Positions 25,699 to 34,038 of a stretch of DNA of 42,706 nucleotides are shown here, piece by piece; position 1 is the stretch's first letter; each line of letters opens with the position of its first letter. A program made the position numbers and the translations under genes. The DNA is taken from contig CALCJM010000073.1 of assembly GCA_937967505.1 (NCBI GenBank), positions 1-42,706 on the forward strand. The letters run 5' to 3'. The DNA is from an uncultured Pirellulaceae bacterium. GTDB taxonomy: Bacteria > Planctomycetota > Planctomycetia > Pirellulales > Pirellulaceae. The notes beneath the pieces were generated by a model. It made no database searches and was not told the origin of the DNA. It saw nothing but the letters and a program-made list of their open reading frames with translations.

Positions 25699-27291
25699 AT
25701 GATCAATCGCGACTCCAACTACCCCAACGACTCGTTGACGCCCGACATTCCGAAACTGGTCGCGGTCATCGACATGGGCGCTTCGTCGGTGCGGATGCAG
25801 ATCGCCGAAATCCGCAGTGACGGAGCCATTCGCAACATCGAATCATTTTCCCAGGCACTTAGCCTAGGAAAGGATTCGTTTAGCAAAGGGCGCATCGAAC
25901 GCGGCACCATTGAAGATTGCGTGCACGTGTTGAGCATCTACCGGGCGAAGCTGGACGAGTACGGGATCACCGCCCCGGACAGCATCCGCGTGATTGCCAC
26001 CAGTGGCGTTAACGAGGCACAAAACAGTCTCGCATTCAAGGACCGGATCTTTATTGCCACCCGGTTTGAGATCGAGGACTTCGACGAATCGATTCTGCAC
26101 CGGGTGACCTATCTGGGGTTGCTGCCGTTTTTGCGAAACGAGCCCGAGTACTTCAAACAGCAGTCGGTAGTGATTGAGGTGGGCGGCGGCACGACGGAAG
26201 TCTTGTTGCTGGACAAACACGATGTCTCGTTCTCCAAGACCTATCGCCTGGGTGCCCTGCGACTGCGAAAGCAGTTGGAGGTTTACGACGCGCCGCTGGT
26301 AAAATCGCGGGAACTGATGGAAGCGCAGATCAAGGGATCGCTGGAGCAGTTTCTTCATTCGGTGCCCAAAATCGAACCGAAGTATCTGGTGTCGATGGGG
26401 GGCGACGTGAGGTTTGCGGTTCAGACCATTAAACAGACCCCTGTCACCGACCAGATCGTGAAACTGTCGGTCAGGGAACTGTCAAAATTTGCCGACGATG
26501 TGCTCAAACGATCACCGGAGAGCCTTGTGACGCAGTACCATCTGAGCTTGCCCGATGCGCAAACGCTGGGACCGGGGTTGCTGACGCACGTGATGTTCGC
26601 CAAAGCATTAAACGTCGAAAAGGTTGCCGTGGCCAATGTGAATCTGCGGGACGGATTGATCAAGGAGATGACGGACAACCACCAATGGTCCGATTCGATC
26701 CAGACACAAATTGTCCGCAGCGCGGTCCTGTTGGGTCGCAAGTACAGTTTCAATGAACCGCATGCGATGCACGTGGCGGCTCTGGCCTGTCAGTTGTTTG
26801 ACCAACTGGAGGTGCTGCATCAGTTGCCACGTCGATTTCGTGGCCTCCTAGAGATTGCGGCGTTGCTGCACGAGATTGGTCTGTTTATCAGTAACCGCTC
26901 GCGGCACAAACATTCGATGTACCTGATCAGTAACAGCGAAATGTTCGGCGTTGGTGAAAAGGAGTTGCAACTGGTCGCGATGTTGGCGCGTTACTTTCGC
27001 GGCGCATCGCCTCAGCCATCGCATCCTGCGTACTCGCGATTGTCACGATACAGCCGGGTAGCCGTTTCTAAACTGGCAGCCATTTTGCGAATCGCCAAAG
27101 CTCTGGATGTGACGCATCGCCAACCGTTTTCCAAAGTCGAATGTAAACTTTCCCCGAACGAGGTCGAGCTGTTTATCGACCGGTCGATTGATCTGTCCCT
27201 AGAAAAGCTGGAGCTGAAACAAACCGGAGCATTATTTTCGGCGATCTTCGGGAAAATGCCTCGCCTCAAGTCCACGCGCGATGAACTATGA
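25699..27291 (+). CDS. ppx: Exopolyphosphatase/GppA-family phosphatase with HD domain
   Basis: A 530-residue protein that removes terminal phosphates from polyphosphate or from pppGpp. Residues 15-310 are the Ppx/GppA domain: VAVIDMGASSVRMQIAEI (the phosphate-binding loop, pattern DxGSNSxR), RVIATSGVNEAQN, then VVIEVGGGTTEVLLLD and KTYRLGALRLRK. Residues 345-480 are HD-type: HAMHVAALACQLFDQL, EIAALLHEIGLFISNRSRHKHSMYLISNSE, which has the HD of HEIG changed to H-E. It ends ATGA, sharing its last bases with the ppk1 start, so the two are co-translated. It sits 56 bp after the ROK kinase gene. Confidence 0.9.
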   Translation: MINRDSNYPNDSLTPDIPKLVAVIDMGASSVRMQIAEIRSDGAIRNIESFSQALSLGKDSFSKGRIERGTIEDCVHVLSIYRAKLDEYGITAPDSIRVIATSGVNEAQNSLAFKDRIFIATRFEIEDFDESILHRVTYLGLLPFLRNEPEYFKQQSVVIEVGGGTTEVLLLDKHDVSFSKTYRLGALRLRKQLEVYDAPLVKSRELMEAQIKGSLEQFLHSVPKIEPKYLVSMGGDVRFAVQTIKQTPVTDQIVKLSVRELSKFADDVLKRSPESLVTQYHLSLPDAQTLGPGLLTHVMFAKALNVEKVAVANVNLRDGLIKEMTDNHQWSDSIQTQIVRSAVLLGRKYSFNEPHAMHVAALACQLFDQLEVLHQLPRRFRGLLEIAALLHEIGLFISNRSRHKHSMYLISNSEMFGVGEKELQLVAMLARYFRGASPQPSHPAYSRLSRYSRVAVSKLAAILRIAKALDVTHRQPFSKVECKLSPNEVELFIDRSIDLSLEKLELKQTGALFSAIFGKMPRLKSTRDEL

Positions 27292-29477
27292 AAAAGAAAA
27301 AATCCAACTACCTCAATCGCGAACTCAGCTGGCTTGACTTCAACCAGCGCGTGCTTGACCAGGCGTCTTTAAAAAGAACTCCGCTGCTGGAGCGGCTCAA
27401 ATTTCTGGCAATCAGTGCGTCGAACCTCGATGAATTTGTGATGGTGCGCATGGGCGGGCTGAAATTGGTCCGGCGACGGGGCAGCAGCAAACCGGATATC
27501 GCCGGACTGACTGCAGCACAACAGCTGACTAGGATCGGGAAACGGATGCGTGAAATGTATGACACGCAGATCCGCTGTTTGCATCAGCTGGAGCAGGAGT
27601 TGCAGAACAACGGGATCATCCGTTTGCGTCCTGAGGACCTTTCTGAAGCCCAACGCGACTTTCTTGGCCGGCAGTTTGAGACGGAACTGTCCGCAGCGGC
27701 GGCTCCGCTGGCGGTGGAAAACAGTTACGGCTTTCCCATGCTTTCGGGCACGCGCTTGTGCCTGTGCGTGAAACTGAAATCGGACAGCGAAAAATCTTGG
27801 GGACCCCGTCAGCAGGCCCCTCCGGACAATCCCCCGCATGTGCCACAGGACGATCACGACAATCATCCGGAAGACTCCAGCGTACGATACGCACTAGTTC
27901 CACTGGGGCGATCTCTCCAGCGGATTTGGTCGGTGCCCAGTAGCGAATCGTTTTCGTACATGTATCTGGAAGAGGTCTTCGGAATGTTTCTGTCGGAGAT
28001 GTTTGGCGGGCAGGAAATTCTGGAGTGGGCCCCCTTTCGTGTGACCCGCAACGGCGACGTGGAACTTGACGAAGACAGCCGATCGGACCTGATGATCGAC
28101 ATGCAAGAGATGCTGACCGCGCGCGAAACCAGTCAGTGCGTGCGCTTGGAAATCAGCGCATCGGCCTCCGATTCGCTGACGCGTTTTCTCTGCGGCGCGG
28201 TGGAAATTACGGCCGACGATGTCTACGCCATCGACGGCCCACTGGCCTTGAAGGACCTGTTCGCAATCAGTGGCATGAAAGGTTTCAACCACCTGAAAGA
28301 CCTGCCGTGGCCGCCGCAACCGGTCCCCGAGATGAATCCGCCCGGTGAAATATTTGAGAAGATTGCAGCGGAAGATCGCTTATTGATTCATCCCTATCAG
28401 TCTTACGATCCAGTAGTCGATTTTGTCAGGGCAGCTGCGACGGATTCGCAAGTGATTGCCATCAAACAAACTCTGTATCGCACCAGTGAAAACAGCGCGA
28501 TCGCATCGGCGTTGGAACGGGCGGCCCTAGATGGCAAACATGTGACCTGTATCGTCGAGCTGAAAGCCCGATTTGACGAGGCGCGGAATATCCAGTGGGC
28601 CAAACGGCTGGAACTGGCCGGCGTGGATGTGATCTACGGTATTCAGGGGCTCAAGACGCACGCCAAAGTCTGTATTGTGGTCCGTAAAGAGACCGGCGGT
28701 ATCCGCCGGTATGTTCACTTTGGAACGGGAAACTACAACGAATCGACCGCCAAACTGTACTCTGACATCAGCCTGTTTACTTGCGACGAACAGCTGGGAA
28801 TGGACGCCATCCACTTCTTCAACGCGATCACGGGATTGTCAGTCCCCCAGACGCTGGGCAAGCTTTCGGCCGCGCCGATCAACCTGCGCGAGACCCTGTT
28901 GGAAATGATCGCAATCGAAATCGAGAACCAACAAAAAGAGGGCTCCGGTTTGATCATTGCAAAACTCAATTCGTTGGTGGATAAGGAAATTATCGATGCG
29001 TTGTACAGTGCATCGCAGGCAGGCGTTGAAGTTCGTTTAAACATTCGCGGAATCTGCTGCTTGCTGCCGCAGAAGAAGGGATTGAGCGACAATATCACGG
29101 TGGTCAGTGTCGTGGACCGGTTACTGGAACACGCGCGGGTGTTTTACTTTCGGCACGGCGGTGATGACCGCGTATTTATGTCCAGTGCAGACTGGATGGG
29201 CAGGAATCTGGATCGGCGGGTCGAACTGCTGGTGCCGGTGGAGCAAGATCATGCCAAGGGACGCCTGATCAGGATACTCAATGCGTACTTTGATGACAAC
29301 ACCAATGCGTCCGTGCTGGGAGACGACGGGGTCTATCGTGCGGTGGAAGAAAAGAAAAAGAAGAAGCGCCAGTTCCGCAGCCAGGAAATGCTGTACAAGG
29401 AGGCGCATCAGATCTACCGGGCTCACTCGGACCCACGGACCACGGTGTTCGAGCCGATTCGCAAGCCGGAGCTGTAA
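27288..29477 (+). CDS. ppk1: Polyphosphate kinase 1
   Basis: A 729-residue enzyme that polymerises the gamma-phosphate of ATP into polyphosphate, working reversibly at the membrane. The four PPK1 domains can be followed: N-terminal NRELSWLDFNQRVLDQA and NLDEFVMVRMGGL, a head domain, then C1 and C2 domains with HPYQSYDPVVDFVRAAATD, IKQTLYRTS, the catalytic His458 in LKTHAKVCIVVRKE, VHFGTGNYNE, RGICCLLP and FMSSADWMGRNLDRRVELL. The C-terminus contains a Lys-rich stretch (EEKKKKKRQF). Together with ppx it makes a synthesis-plus-breakdown unit; the overlapping start suggests fixed stoichiometry. Confidence 0.96.
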   Translation: MKKKKSNYLNRELSWLDFNQRVLDQASLKRTPLLERLKFLAISASNLDEFVMVRMGGLKLVRRRGSSKPDIAGLTAAQQLTRIGKRMREMYDTQIRCLHQLEQELQNNGIIRLRPEDLSEAQRDFLGRQFETELSAAAAPLAVENSYGFPMLSGTRLCLCVKLKSDSEKSWGPRQQAPPDNPPHVPQDDHDNHPEDSSVRYALVPLGRSLQRIWSVPSSESFSYMYLEEVFGMFLSEMFGGQEILEWAPFRVTRNGDVELDEDSRSDLMIDMQEMLTARETSQCVRLEISASASDSLTRFLCGAVEITADDVYAIDGPLALKDLFAISGMKGFNHLKDLPWPPQPVPEMNPPGEIFEKIAAEDRLLIHPYQSYDPVVDFVRAAATDSQVIAIKQTLYRTSENSAIASALERAALDGKHVTCIVELKARFDEARNIQWAKRLELAGVDVIYGIQGLKTHAKVCIVVRKETGGIRRYVHFGTGNYNESTAKLYSDISLFTCDEQLGMDAIHFFNAITGLSVPQTLGKLSAAPINLRETLLEMIAIEIENQQKEGSGLIIAKLNSLVDKEIIDALYSASQAGVEVRLNIRGICCLLPQKKGLSDNITVVSVVDRLLEHARVFYFRHGGDDRVFMSSADWMGRNLDRRVELLVPVEQDHAKGRLIRILNAYFDDNTNASVLGDDGVYRAVEEKKKKKRQFRSQEMLYKEAHQIYRAHSDPRTTVFEPIRKPEL

Positions 29478-29479
29478 CG

Positions 29480-29857
29480 CTAACCAAACCAGCCACCGCG
29501 CGCCAGTTTGGCCATCGAGGTTTCTTCTTCGTCGTCGATGTCGAAAACCTTCTCCAAACGCATCAGGTCAAAGACCTTTTTTACGTTGTCATTGATATTG
29601 CACAGACGCAGTTTGATCTTTTCTTTCTTGCAGGCGTTACCAAAATCAATTACCTTGCTGATCATCGCCGATGACATGAACCCCACCGAATGGAAATTCA
29701 ACGCGATTCTCTCATTGACGCCGTCAGCGGTCAGGTCAATCAACTCCTTTCCGACAGACTCAATGCGACTTTCGTCGATCAAACTGACATCCTGAAAGTT
29801 GACAATTAGTACCGATCCTTCACGCTTTGTTTGTAGTGTTGTCACTGAAACAGCCAT
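29480..29857 (-). CDS. STAS-domain anti-sigma factor antagonist-like protein
   Basis: A 125-residue protein with the STAS fold of SpoIIAA-like anti-anti-sigma factors: GSVLIVNFQDVSLIDESRIESVGKELIDL, then IALNFHSVGFMSSAMISKVIDFGNACKKEKIKLRLCNINDNVKKVFDLMRL. The usual phosphorylated Ser is in the FMSSAM loop (Ser62/Ser63), replacing the more common 'D-S-S'. In the classic switch a kinase phosphorylates this serine and blocks partner binding. No cognate kinase is next to it. It is convergent with ppk1, only 2 bp between stops, with no room for a separate terminator. Confidence 0.88.
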   Translation of the reverse strand: MAVSVTTLQTKREGSVLIVNFQDVSLIDESRIESVGKELIDLTADGVNERIALNFHSVGFMSSAMISKVIDFGNACKKEKIKLRLCNINDNVKKVFDLMRLEKVFDIDDEEETSMAKLARGGWFG

Positions 29858-30053
29858 TCATTTCGAAACAGACTGCACCGGGCCGACGCCGGTGCCGCAT
29901 TGGCCAACTTGCCGCCAGCCTCCGATTTGATTGTAGACCAGGAGAGCGCGTTGTAAACCAACCCTTTGCCAATGCCTCCGCGATCCATCAGAGTATTCCT
30001 CAATGTATTGTACAGATGTGTCCGGTTATTTTTCTTTTGCGGGCTAACTTTCG

Positions 30054-31136
30054 ATGAAGATCCTTGTCTTTGAGTGGATGGTCGGAGGCGGTGTCGCTGG
30101 AGAACTCATTCCCCCGGACGATCCATTCCTAGTTCAAGGGGCAGCCATGTTCGGCGCAATCGTCGATGACTGTTTGAAGCTGGAGATGGAAGTGCTGGCA
30201 CCGGTGGATCCGCAGGTCGCCGGCGCGTTGCAAGATTACGAAAATTGGCGGGGCAACCCTCTTTTTCACATTACCCCCGTTGCCGACACGCGGCAACTGA
30301 AACCGACACTGCAAACACTGGCGGCCAAGGCCGATCAAATCGTATTAATTGCCCCCGAGAGCGCGGGGATTCTGACCGACTGCGTCCAGTGGCTGAAAGA
30401 GCTCCGGTCAAAACTGGTTTGTGGTCCGGAAAGTTTGATTGGCATTTGTGCGGACAAAAATGCGTGTCAGAAAATGCTGGCCTCGCGCGGGGTCGCCGTT
30501 GCCGCTGGCGTCGCATTACCGCACCCGGAACTGGTGGACGCAAAGGATCATTTCATGGCCAAAGGAAAAGCGCTACAAGGGCCGCTGGTCATCAAACCGG
30601 CTGACGGTGCCGGTGGCGAGCATGTGCTGCTGTGTGGTGACGCCGATCAACTGAATGCGGCGTGGAAGACGATTGAGCAATCCGGCGGCGACTGGCGAAT
30701 GGAACGCTACATTGAAGGTCGGCCAATCAGTGTTTCAATCGTACGCAGCGCTGCGGAGGTTGTGCTGCTGCCGGCGACGGAACAGTGTTTCTCAGCCGGT
30801 TGGCACGACTGGCGCGATTGGCAGCCGCCGTCACTGGCACAGAAATCCGGCAAGATGCCTCCCCAACCCATTGGACACTTTGTCGAATCCGTGTTTCCCC
30901 TGGCCGAAGATCTTCAACAACGGGCCGAGGCACTGGCGTGGCAGGTTGCCGACGCTCTGCCGCAGTGGCGTGGATACCTAGGCGTGGACATGGTGCTGGC
31001 GGACACCGGGCCGGACGTGGTGGTAGAGCTGAACCCGCGTTTGACGATGTCGTATCATTCGATTCGCCGGGAAACGGGATTTAACCTGATAGAATTTTAT
31101 AATCGCTGTAGAAAGACCGGTCGCGGCAGCGTTTAA
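30054..31136 (+). CDS. ATP-grasp ligase (tyramine-glutamate ligase MfnD/OrfY-like?)
   Basis: A 360-residue ATP-grasp protein. The N-terminal domain starts MKILVFEWMVGGGVAGEL. The central domain has ADKNACQKMLASRGVAVAAG and the nucleotide-binding GPLVIKPADGAGGEHVLL, and the C-terminal part ends in YLGVDMVLADTGPDVVVELNPRLTMSYHSIRRETGFNLIE, with the metal-binding E-x-NPR motif. The opening, with GGG after an E-W/Y-x-T/V start, recalls ATP-grasp proteins of the methanofuran/tetrahydromethanopterin C1 pathway known from planctomycetes (MfnD and OrfY types). No other C1 gene is nearby, so substrate remains open. The fold is sure, the specific name is not. Confidence 0.75.
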   Translation: MKILVFEWMVGGGVAGELIPPDDPFLVQGAAMFGAIVDDCLKLEMEVLAPVDPQVAGALQDYENWRGNPLFHITPVADTRQLKPTLQTLAAKADQIVLIAPESAGILTDCVQWLKELRSKLVCGPESLIGICADKNACQKMLASRGVAVAAGVALPHPELVDAKDHFMAKGKALQGPLVIKPADGAGGEHVLLCGDADQLNAAWKTIEQSGGDWRMERYIEGRPISVSIVRSAAEVVLLPATEQCFSAGWHDWRDWQPPSLAQKSGKMPPQPIGHFVESVFPLAEDLQQRAEALAWQVADALPQWRGYLGVDMVLADTGPDVVVELNPRLTMSYHSIRRETGFNLIEFYNRCRKTGRGSV

Positions 31137-31170
31137 GTTCATGGTCGAACATATTCCGCGAGGTTATCCT

Positions 31171-32232
31171 ATGAAAAGTAAAGCTGTTCCCTTCTCTTTC
31201 AAGTCGCTGCTGACGCTGACAGGTGGGCTGGTGGTGGCCTGGTGCTGTGTGCAGCTATTGGGTCATTCGCAGGCCCAAACGAATCACAATCGGGGGGCTG
31301 GTTCGGACAACCCCGGAGGACTTCCCACCGGAATCGTCTGGTACGGCATACTGACAGACGGACTGGAAGTGGCGAAAGAGTCAGGCCGGCCAATCTTTCT
31401 GCTGTCGGCCGCTCCGCAATGTGCCGGCATTCCCGGAATGTGGTGACCCGGCAAACAACATATGGACGAAAGTTTTTTGTCCGATAAACGCCTGGTCGAG
31501 GCCTCGCGCGATTTTGTCTGTATCCGTTTGGCCACCTACGAGAGCAAAGAAGAGGCGGAATTCCTTCAACCCTTGGTGCGAACGCGTTCGGGAGATCTGG
31601 AGAACACCGTTTTCGCTTTGATGGATCCTGACGCCACACGCACGATCGGTCGGACAGGACGCTCGCCGCAGCAAATCTACCGGCATCCCGGACAACTGGT
31701 TGACACGATGAAAAAAATTGCCGCTGCCTACCCGGGCAAGGGGGATTACGTTAACAGGCTGCCGCAGATGAGCGATTTTCGCCTGGCGTTGAACGTGGCG
31801 TCATGTGATGGATTGCCTTTGGTGGTGGCCGTCGGGGAACAGGCCGATCGCAGGAATGCCATGATCAAAACATTGACCACCATCGCATTCGGGGAAGCAC
31901 TGGCGGGTAAATTTCACTACGTTGCTGTTGCTCAACCGGCCGAACTCAAATCGATCGATGGGTTTGATGAACAGGCGGGAGCCTATGTGGTGGTTGCACC
32001 TGACCGATATGGAACTTCCGGTTCGGTAGTGCTGCAAATCCAGGGCGATGTGACGGCTGAAAAACTTGAGCAGCGTCTTACAGAGACAAGCCTGCAACAG
32101 GCGAAAGCGGTCAAACACCATCATCAGCATGTGCGCGAGGGAGTCCAGACGGGACATCGGTGGAAGACAGCGATTCCGGTCACCGATCCAGGTTCGATTG
32201 GAGCAATGAAACGCATGCAACGCAGACAATGA
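31171..32232 (+). CDS. Thioredoxin-like secreted protein with in-frame UGA (candidate selenoprotein)
   Basis: One frame runs from the ATG at 31171 to 32232 with a single UGA at 31444-31446. The first 91 residues hold a signal peptide (LLTLTGGLVVAWCCVQLLGHSQAQ) and a thioredoxin-like beginning: GLEVAKESGRPIFLLSAAPQC, then AGIPGMW. The UGA would be residue 92 and the text continues without a gap as PGKQHMDESFLSDKRLVEASRDFVCIRLATYES and on through a later SGDLENTVFALMDPDATRT. A Cys (84) precedes the UGA by eight residues, giving C-x7-U, a possible redox pair. A stem-loop follows at 31464-31482. Reading as 353 residues is the simplest explanation of continuous coding; a nonsense mutation in a dying gene is the alternative. 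The ATG has GAGG about six bases before it. Confidence 0.6.
31464..31482 (+). promoter_or_regulatory. Candidate bacterial SECIS element
   Basis: Directly after the in-frame UGA at 31444-31446, GGACGAAA (31464-31471) pairs with TTTTGTCC (31475-31482), eight pairs with one G-U, closing a three-base loop GTT whose first base is G. The loop starts 26 bases after the UGA. Known bacterial SECIS elements have a small apical loop with a leading G at roughly this distance. The stem is AU-rich at the top, so stability is modest. Confidence 0.5.
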
Positions 32233-32247
32233 GAGACCGCGATGGAT

Positions 32248-32706
32248 CTACTGAACCTTTTCAAATGTGAAATTAATCGCGCCCAACTGTTGGCCAAGCT
32301 GATCGACGATATGTTGCGGCATTTCCTTACGGGCAACGTGAACGGATTCCACATTCGGCAACCCACCAATCAATCGAACGATGCGTTTCATGTCGTCGTC
32401 AACCAATGGTTTTTCCATAAATCGCGGGTGGTCGAAGAACACCAGCTTGATTGGTGAAACGTCCTTTACCAACCACGGATATTTCCAATCGCGCTTGTTG
32501 GACCGCAGCGTGGCAACCGCACCATAATTTTCCAGCTGGCGCAGACGCTGTTCATTCAGGCGATTGAAATTGCCGCAATCATAGATCCGATAGCCGACGA
32601 GAGCGGGAACTAGGACGGCGACAGCGGCCACGATTAAAAAAACGATCGGGCGGCTTGGCAGGTGCTGACCGGCGACCACATTTCCCTTCATGTCTTTTAC
32701 AGCCAT
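32248..32706 (-). CDS. Small single-pass membrane protein of unknown function
   Basis: A 152-residue protein with one membrane helix near the N-terminus (PIVFLIVAAVAVLVPALVGY), a short basic cytoplasmic end and a soluble outer part. The latter has a leucine-rich-like segment RIVRLIGGLPNVESVHVARKEMPQHIVDQL, which resembles the repeat type seen in planctomycete 'leucine-rich' small proteins, but one repeat is not enough to name the fold. The stop lies 16 bp from the end of the UGA-containing gene on the other strand, and its start is 3 bp downstream of the DUF1501 gene's stop, so it is the last member of a DUF1549/DUF1501 transcript. Confidence 0.6.
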   Translation of the reverse strand: MAVKDMKGNVVAGQHLPSRPIVFLIVAAVAVLVPALVGYRIYDCGNFNRLNEQRLRQLENYGAVATLRSNKRDWKYPWLVKDVSPIKLVFFDHPRFMEKPLVDDDMKRIVRLIGGLPNVESVHVARKEMPQHIVDQLGQQLGAINFTFEKVQ

Positions 32707-32709
32707 GAT

Positions 32710-33975
32710 CTAAATCAGCCCCTTGATCAGTTTACCGCTGTTGGCGATTTTCATGGGGCGGCCGCTGGTGCTGGTGAATGTGGTTTCCAGATCAATTCCC
32801 AACGATTTACAAACCGTAGCCATTAGATCTTCCGAGGAATAGGTTTGTCCTTCGATGCGCGTGCCGTCCTCATTGGTCTGGCCGATTGCAACCCCCGGTG
32901 TCATGCCTGCTCCGCCGGCGACGACGGACCAACTTCTGGCCCAGTGATCGCGTCCGGTATTGCCGTTGATCTGTGGCGTTCGGCCAAATTCACCCATCCA
33001 GATGACGGCGGTGTCATCGAGCATTTCCCGTTGGGCCAGATCCTCAAACAGTGCGCTCATCCCTCGATCCAGTTCGGGCAATTTTTGGTTCTGAAGGGTG
33101 TTGAAGATATTCTGATGGTTGTCCCATCCACCAAGATTAACTTCGACAAACGGCACGCCAGCCTCGGCCAGCCTCCTAGCCAACAGGCATCCCCGTCCAA
33201 AATTGGTATCGCCGTAGCGTTCACGCACCCCCGATGGCTCCTGTTCAACCTTGAATGCGTCCATCTGTGCGCTGCTCATCAGTGAAACGGTCTTACCGAC
33301 GACTTTGGCATGTTCGGCGGCCGCAATCCCGCGGTTCTGATTGATAAATCCCGTTTCCATCAGCCGCAGTGCTTCAATGCGGCTGCTGACGCGATCCGGA
33401 GAGATACCAAGGTTCAGGTTACGAATCCGTCCGCTGGAGTTGACCGAGAACGGAGAGTAGGCCATACCCAAAAAACCGGGCCCTTCACTGTCACCGCCCA
33501 CTGAAACGAATGCAGGGATCTCCAACTCCGGCCGTTCGGTTCCCAGTTGATGTGCGACAACGGCACCAAGGCTGGGGTGAATGACGTTGGGGTTGGGGAC
33601 GTAACCGGTATGCATGTAGTACCGTCCGCGTGTGTGATCGGCCTCGCGCGTGCTCATGCAACGCACGATGGAAGCCTTGTCCATGTGCTTTGCCATCATC
33701 GGCAGATGTTCACAGATCTCCATGTCGCCGTTGGTGGCGATCGGACGAAATGGTCCGCCAGTGTTGGACCCGGGTTTCAGATCCCACAGGTCGATCGAAG
33801 ACGGGCCACCTCCCATCCACAACAGAATCGCCGCTTTACGGTTTTTGGTCAGCGTCCGGGCGTTGGCCTCCAGTGTTCTCCCCATTGCCATCGCACTGCC
33901 GACAAATGCCGATGCACCGGCCAGGTGGCTAATAAAGTGACGTCGGTTCATGCCGCGTGGAGTCTTAAAATTCAT
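32710..33975 (-). CDS. DUF1501 domain-containing exported protein
   Basis: A 421-residue protein with the DUF1501 pattern common in planctomycetes. It begins MNFKTPRGMNRRHFISHLAGASAFV, a Tat-type signal (NRRHF). The mature part reads KAAILLWMGGGPSSIDLWDLKPGSNTGGPFRPI, then MDKASIVRCMSTREADHTRGRYYMHTGY, and later VPFVEVNLGGWDNHQN and WMGEFGRTPQINGNTGRDHWA. These resemble an alkaline-phosphatase/sulfatase-like fold with metal-site residues (D, H, H, E, H). The biochemical role is unproven. The start at 33975 has AGGTG upstream. It is 63 bp from the DUF1549/DUF1553 gene, the usual neighbour in this phylum. Confidence 0.9.
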   Translation of the reverse strand: MNFKTPRGMNRRHFISHLAGASAFVGSAMAMGRTLEANARTLTKNRKAAILLWMGGGPSSIDLWDLKPGSNTGGPFRPIATNGDMEICEHLPMMAKHMDKASIVRCMSTREADHTRGRYYMHTGYVPNPNVIHPSLGAVVAHQLGTERPELEIPAFVSVGGDSEGPGFLGMAYSPFSVNSSGRIRNLNLGISPDRVSSRIEALRLMETGFINQNRGIAAAEHAKVVGKTVSLMSSAQMDAFKVEQEPSGVRERYGDTNFGRGCLLARRLAEAGVPFVEVNLGGWDNHQNIFNTLQNQKLPELDRGMSALFEDLAQREMLDDTAVIWMGEFGRTPQINGNTGRDHWARSWSVVAGGAGMTPGVAIGQTNEDGTRIEGQTYSSEDLMATVCKSLGIDLETTFTSTSGRPMKIANSGKLIKGLI

Positions 33976-34038
33976 ATCAGCACCTGTGAAACGTTCGGTC
34001 AGATCTCTTGTACGGTTCAATTTTAGCGTGCGCAGATT

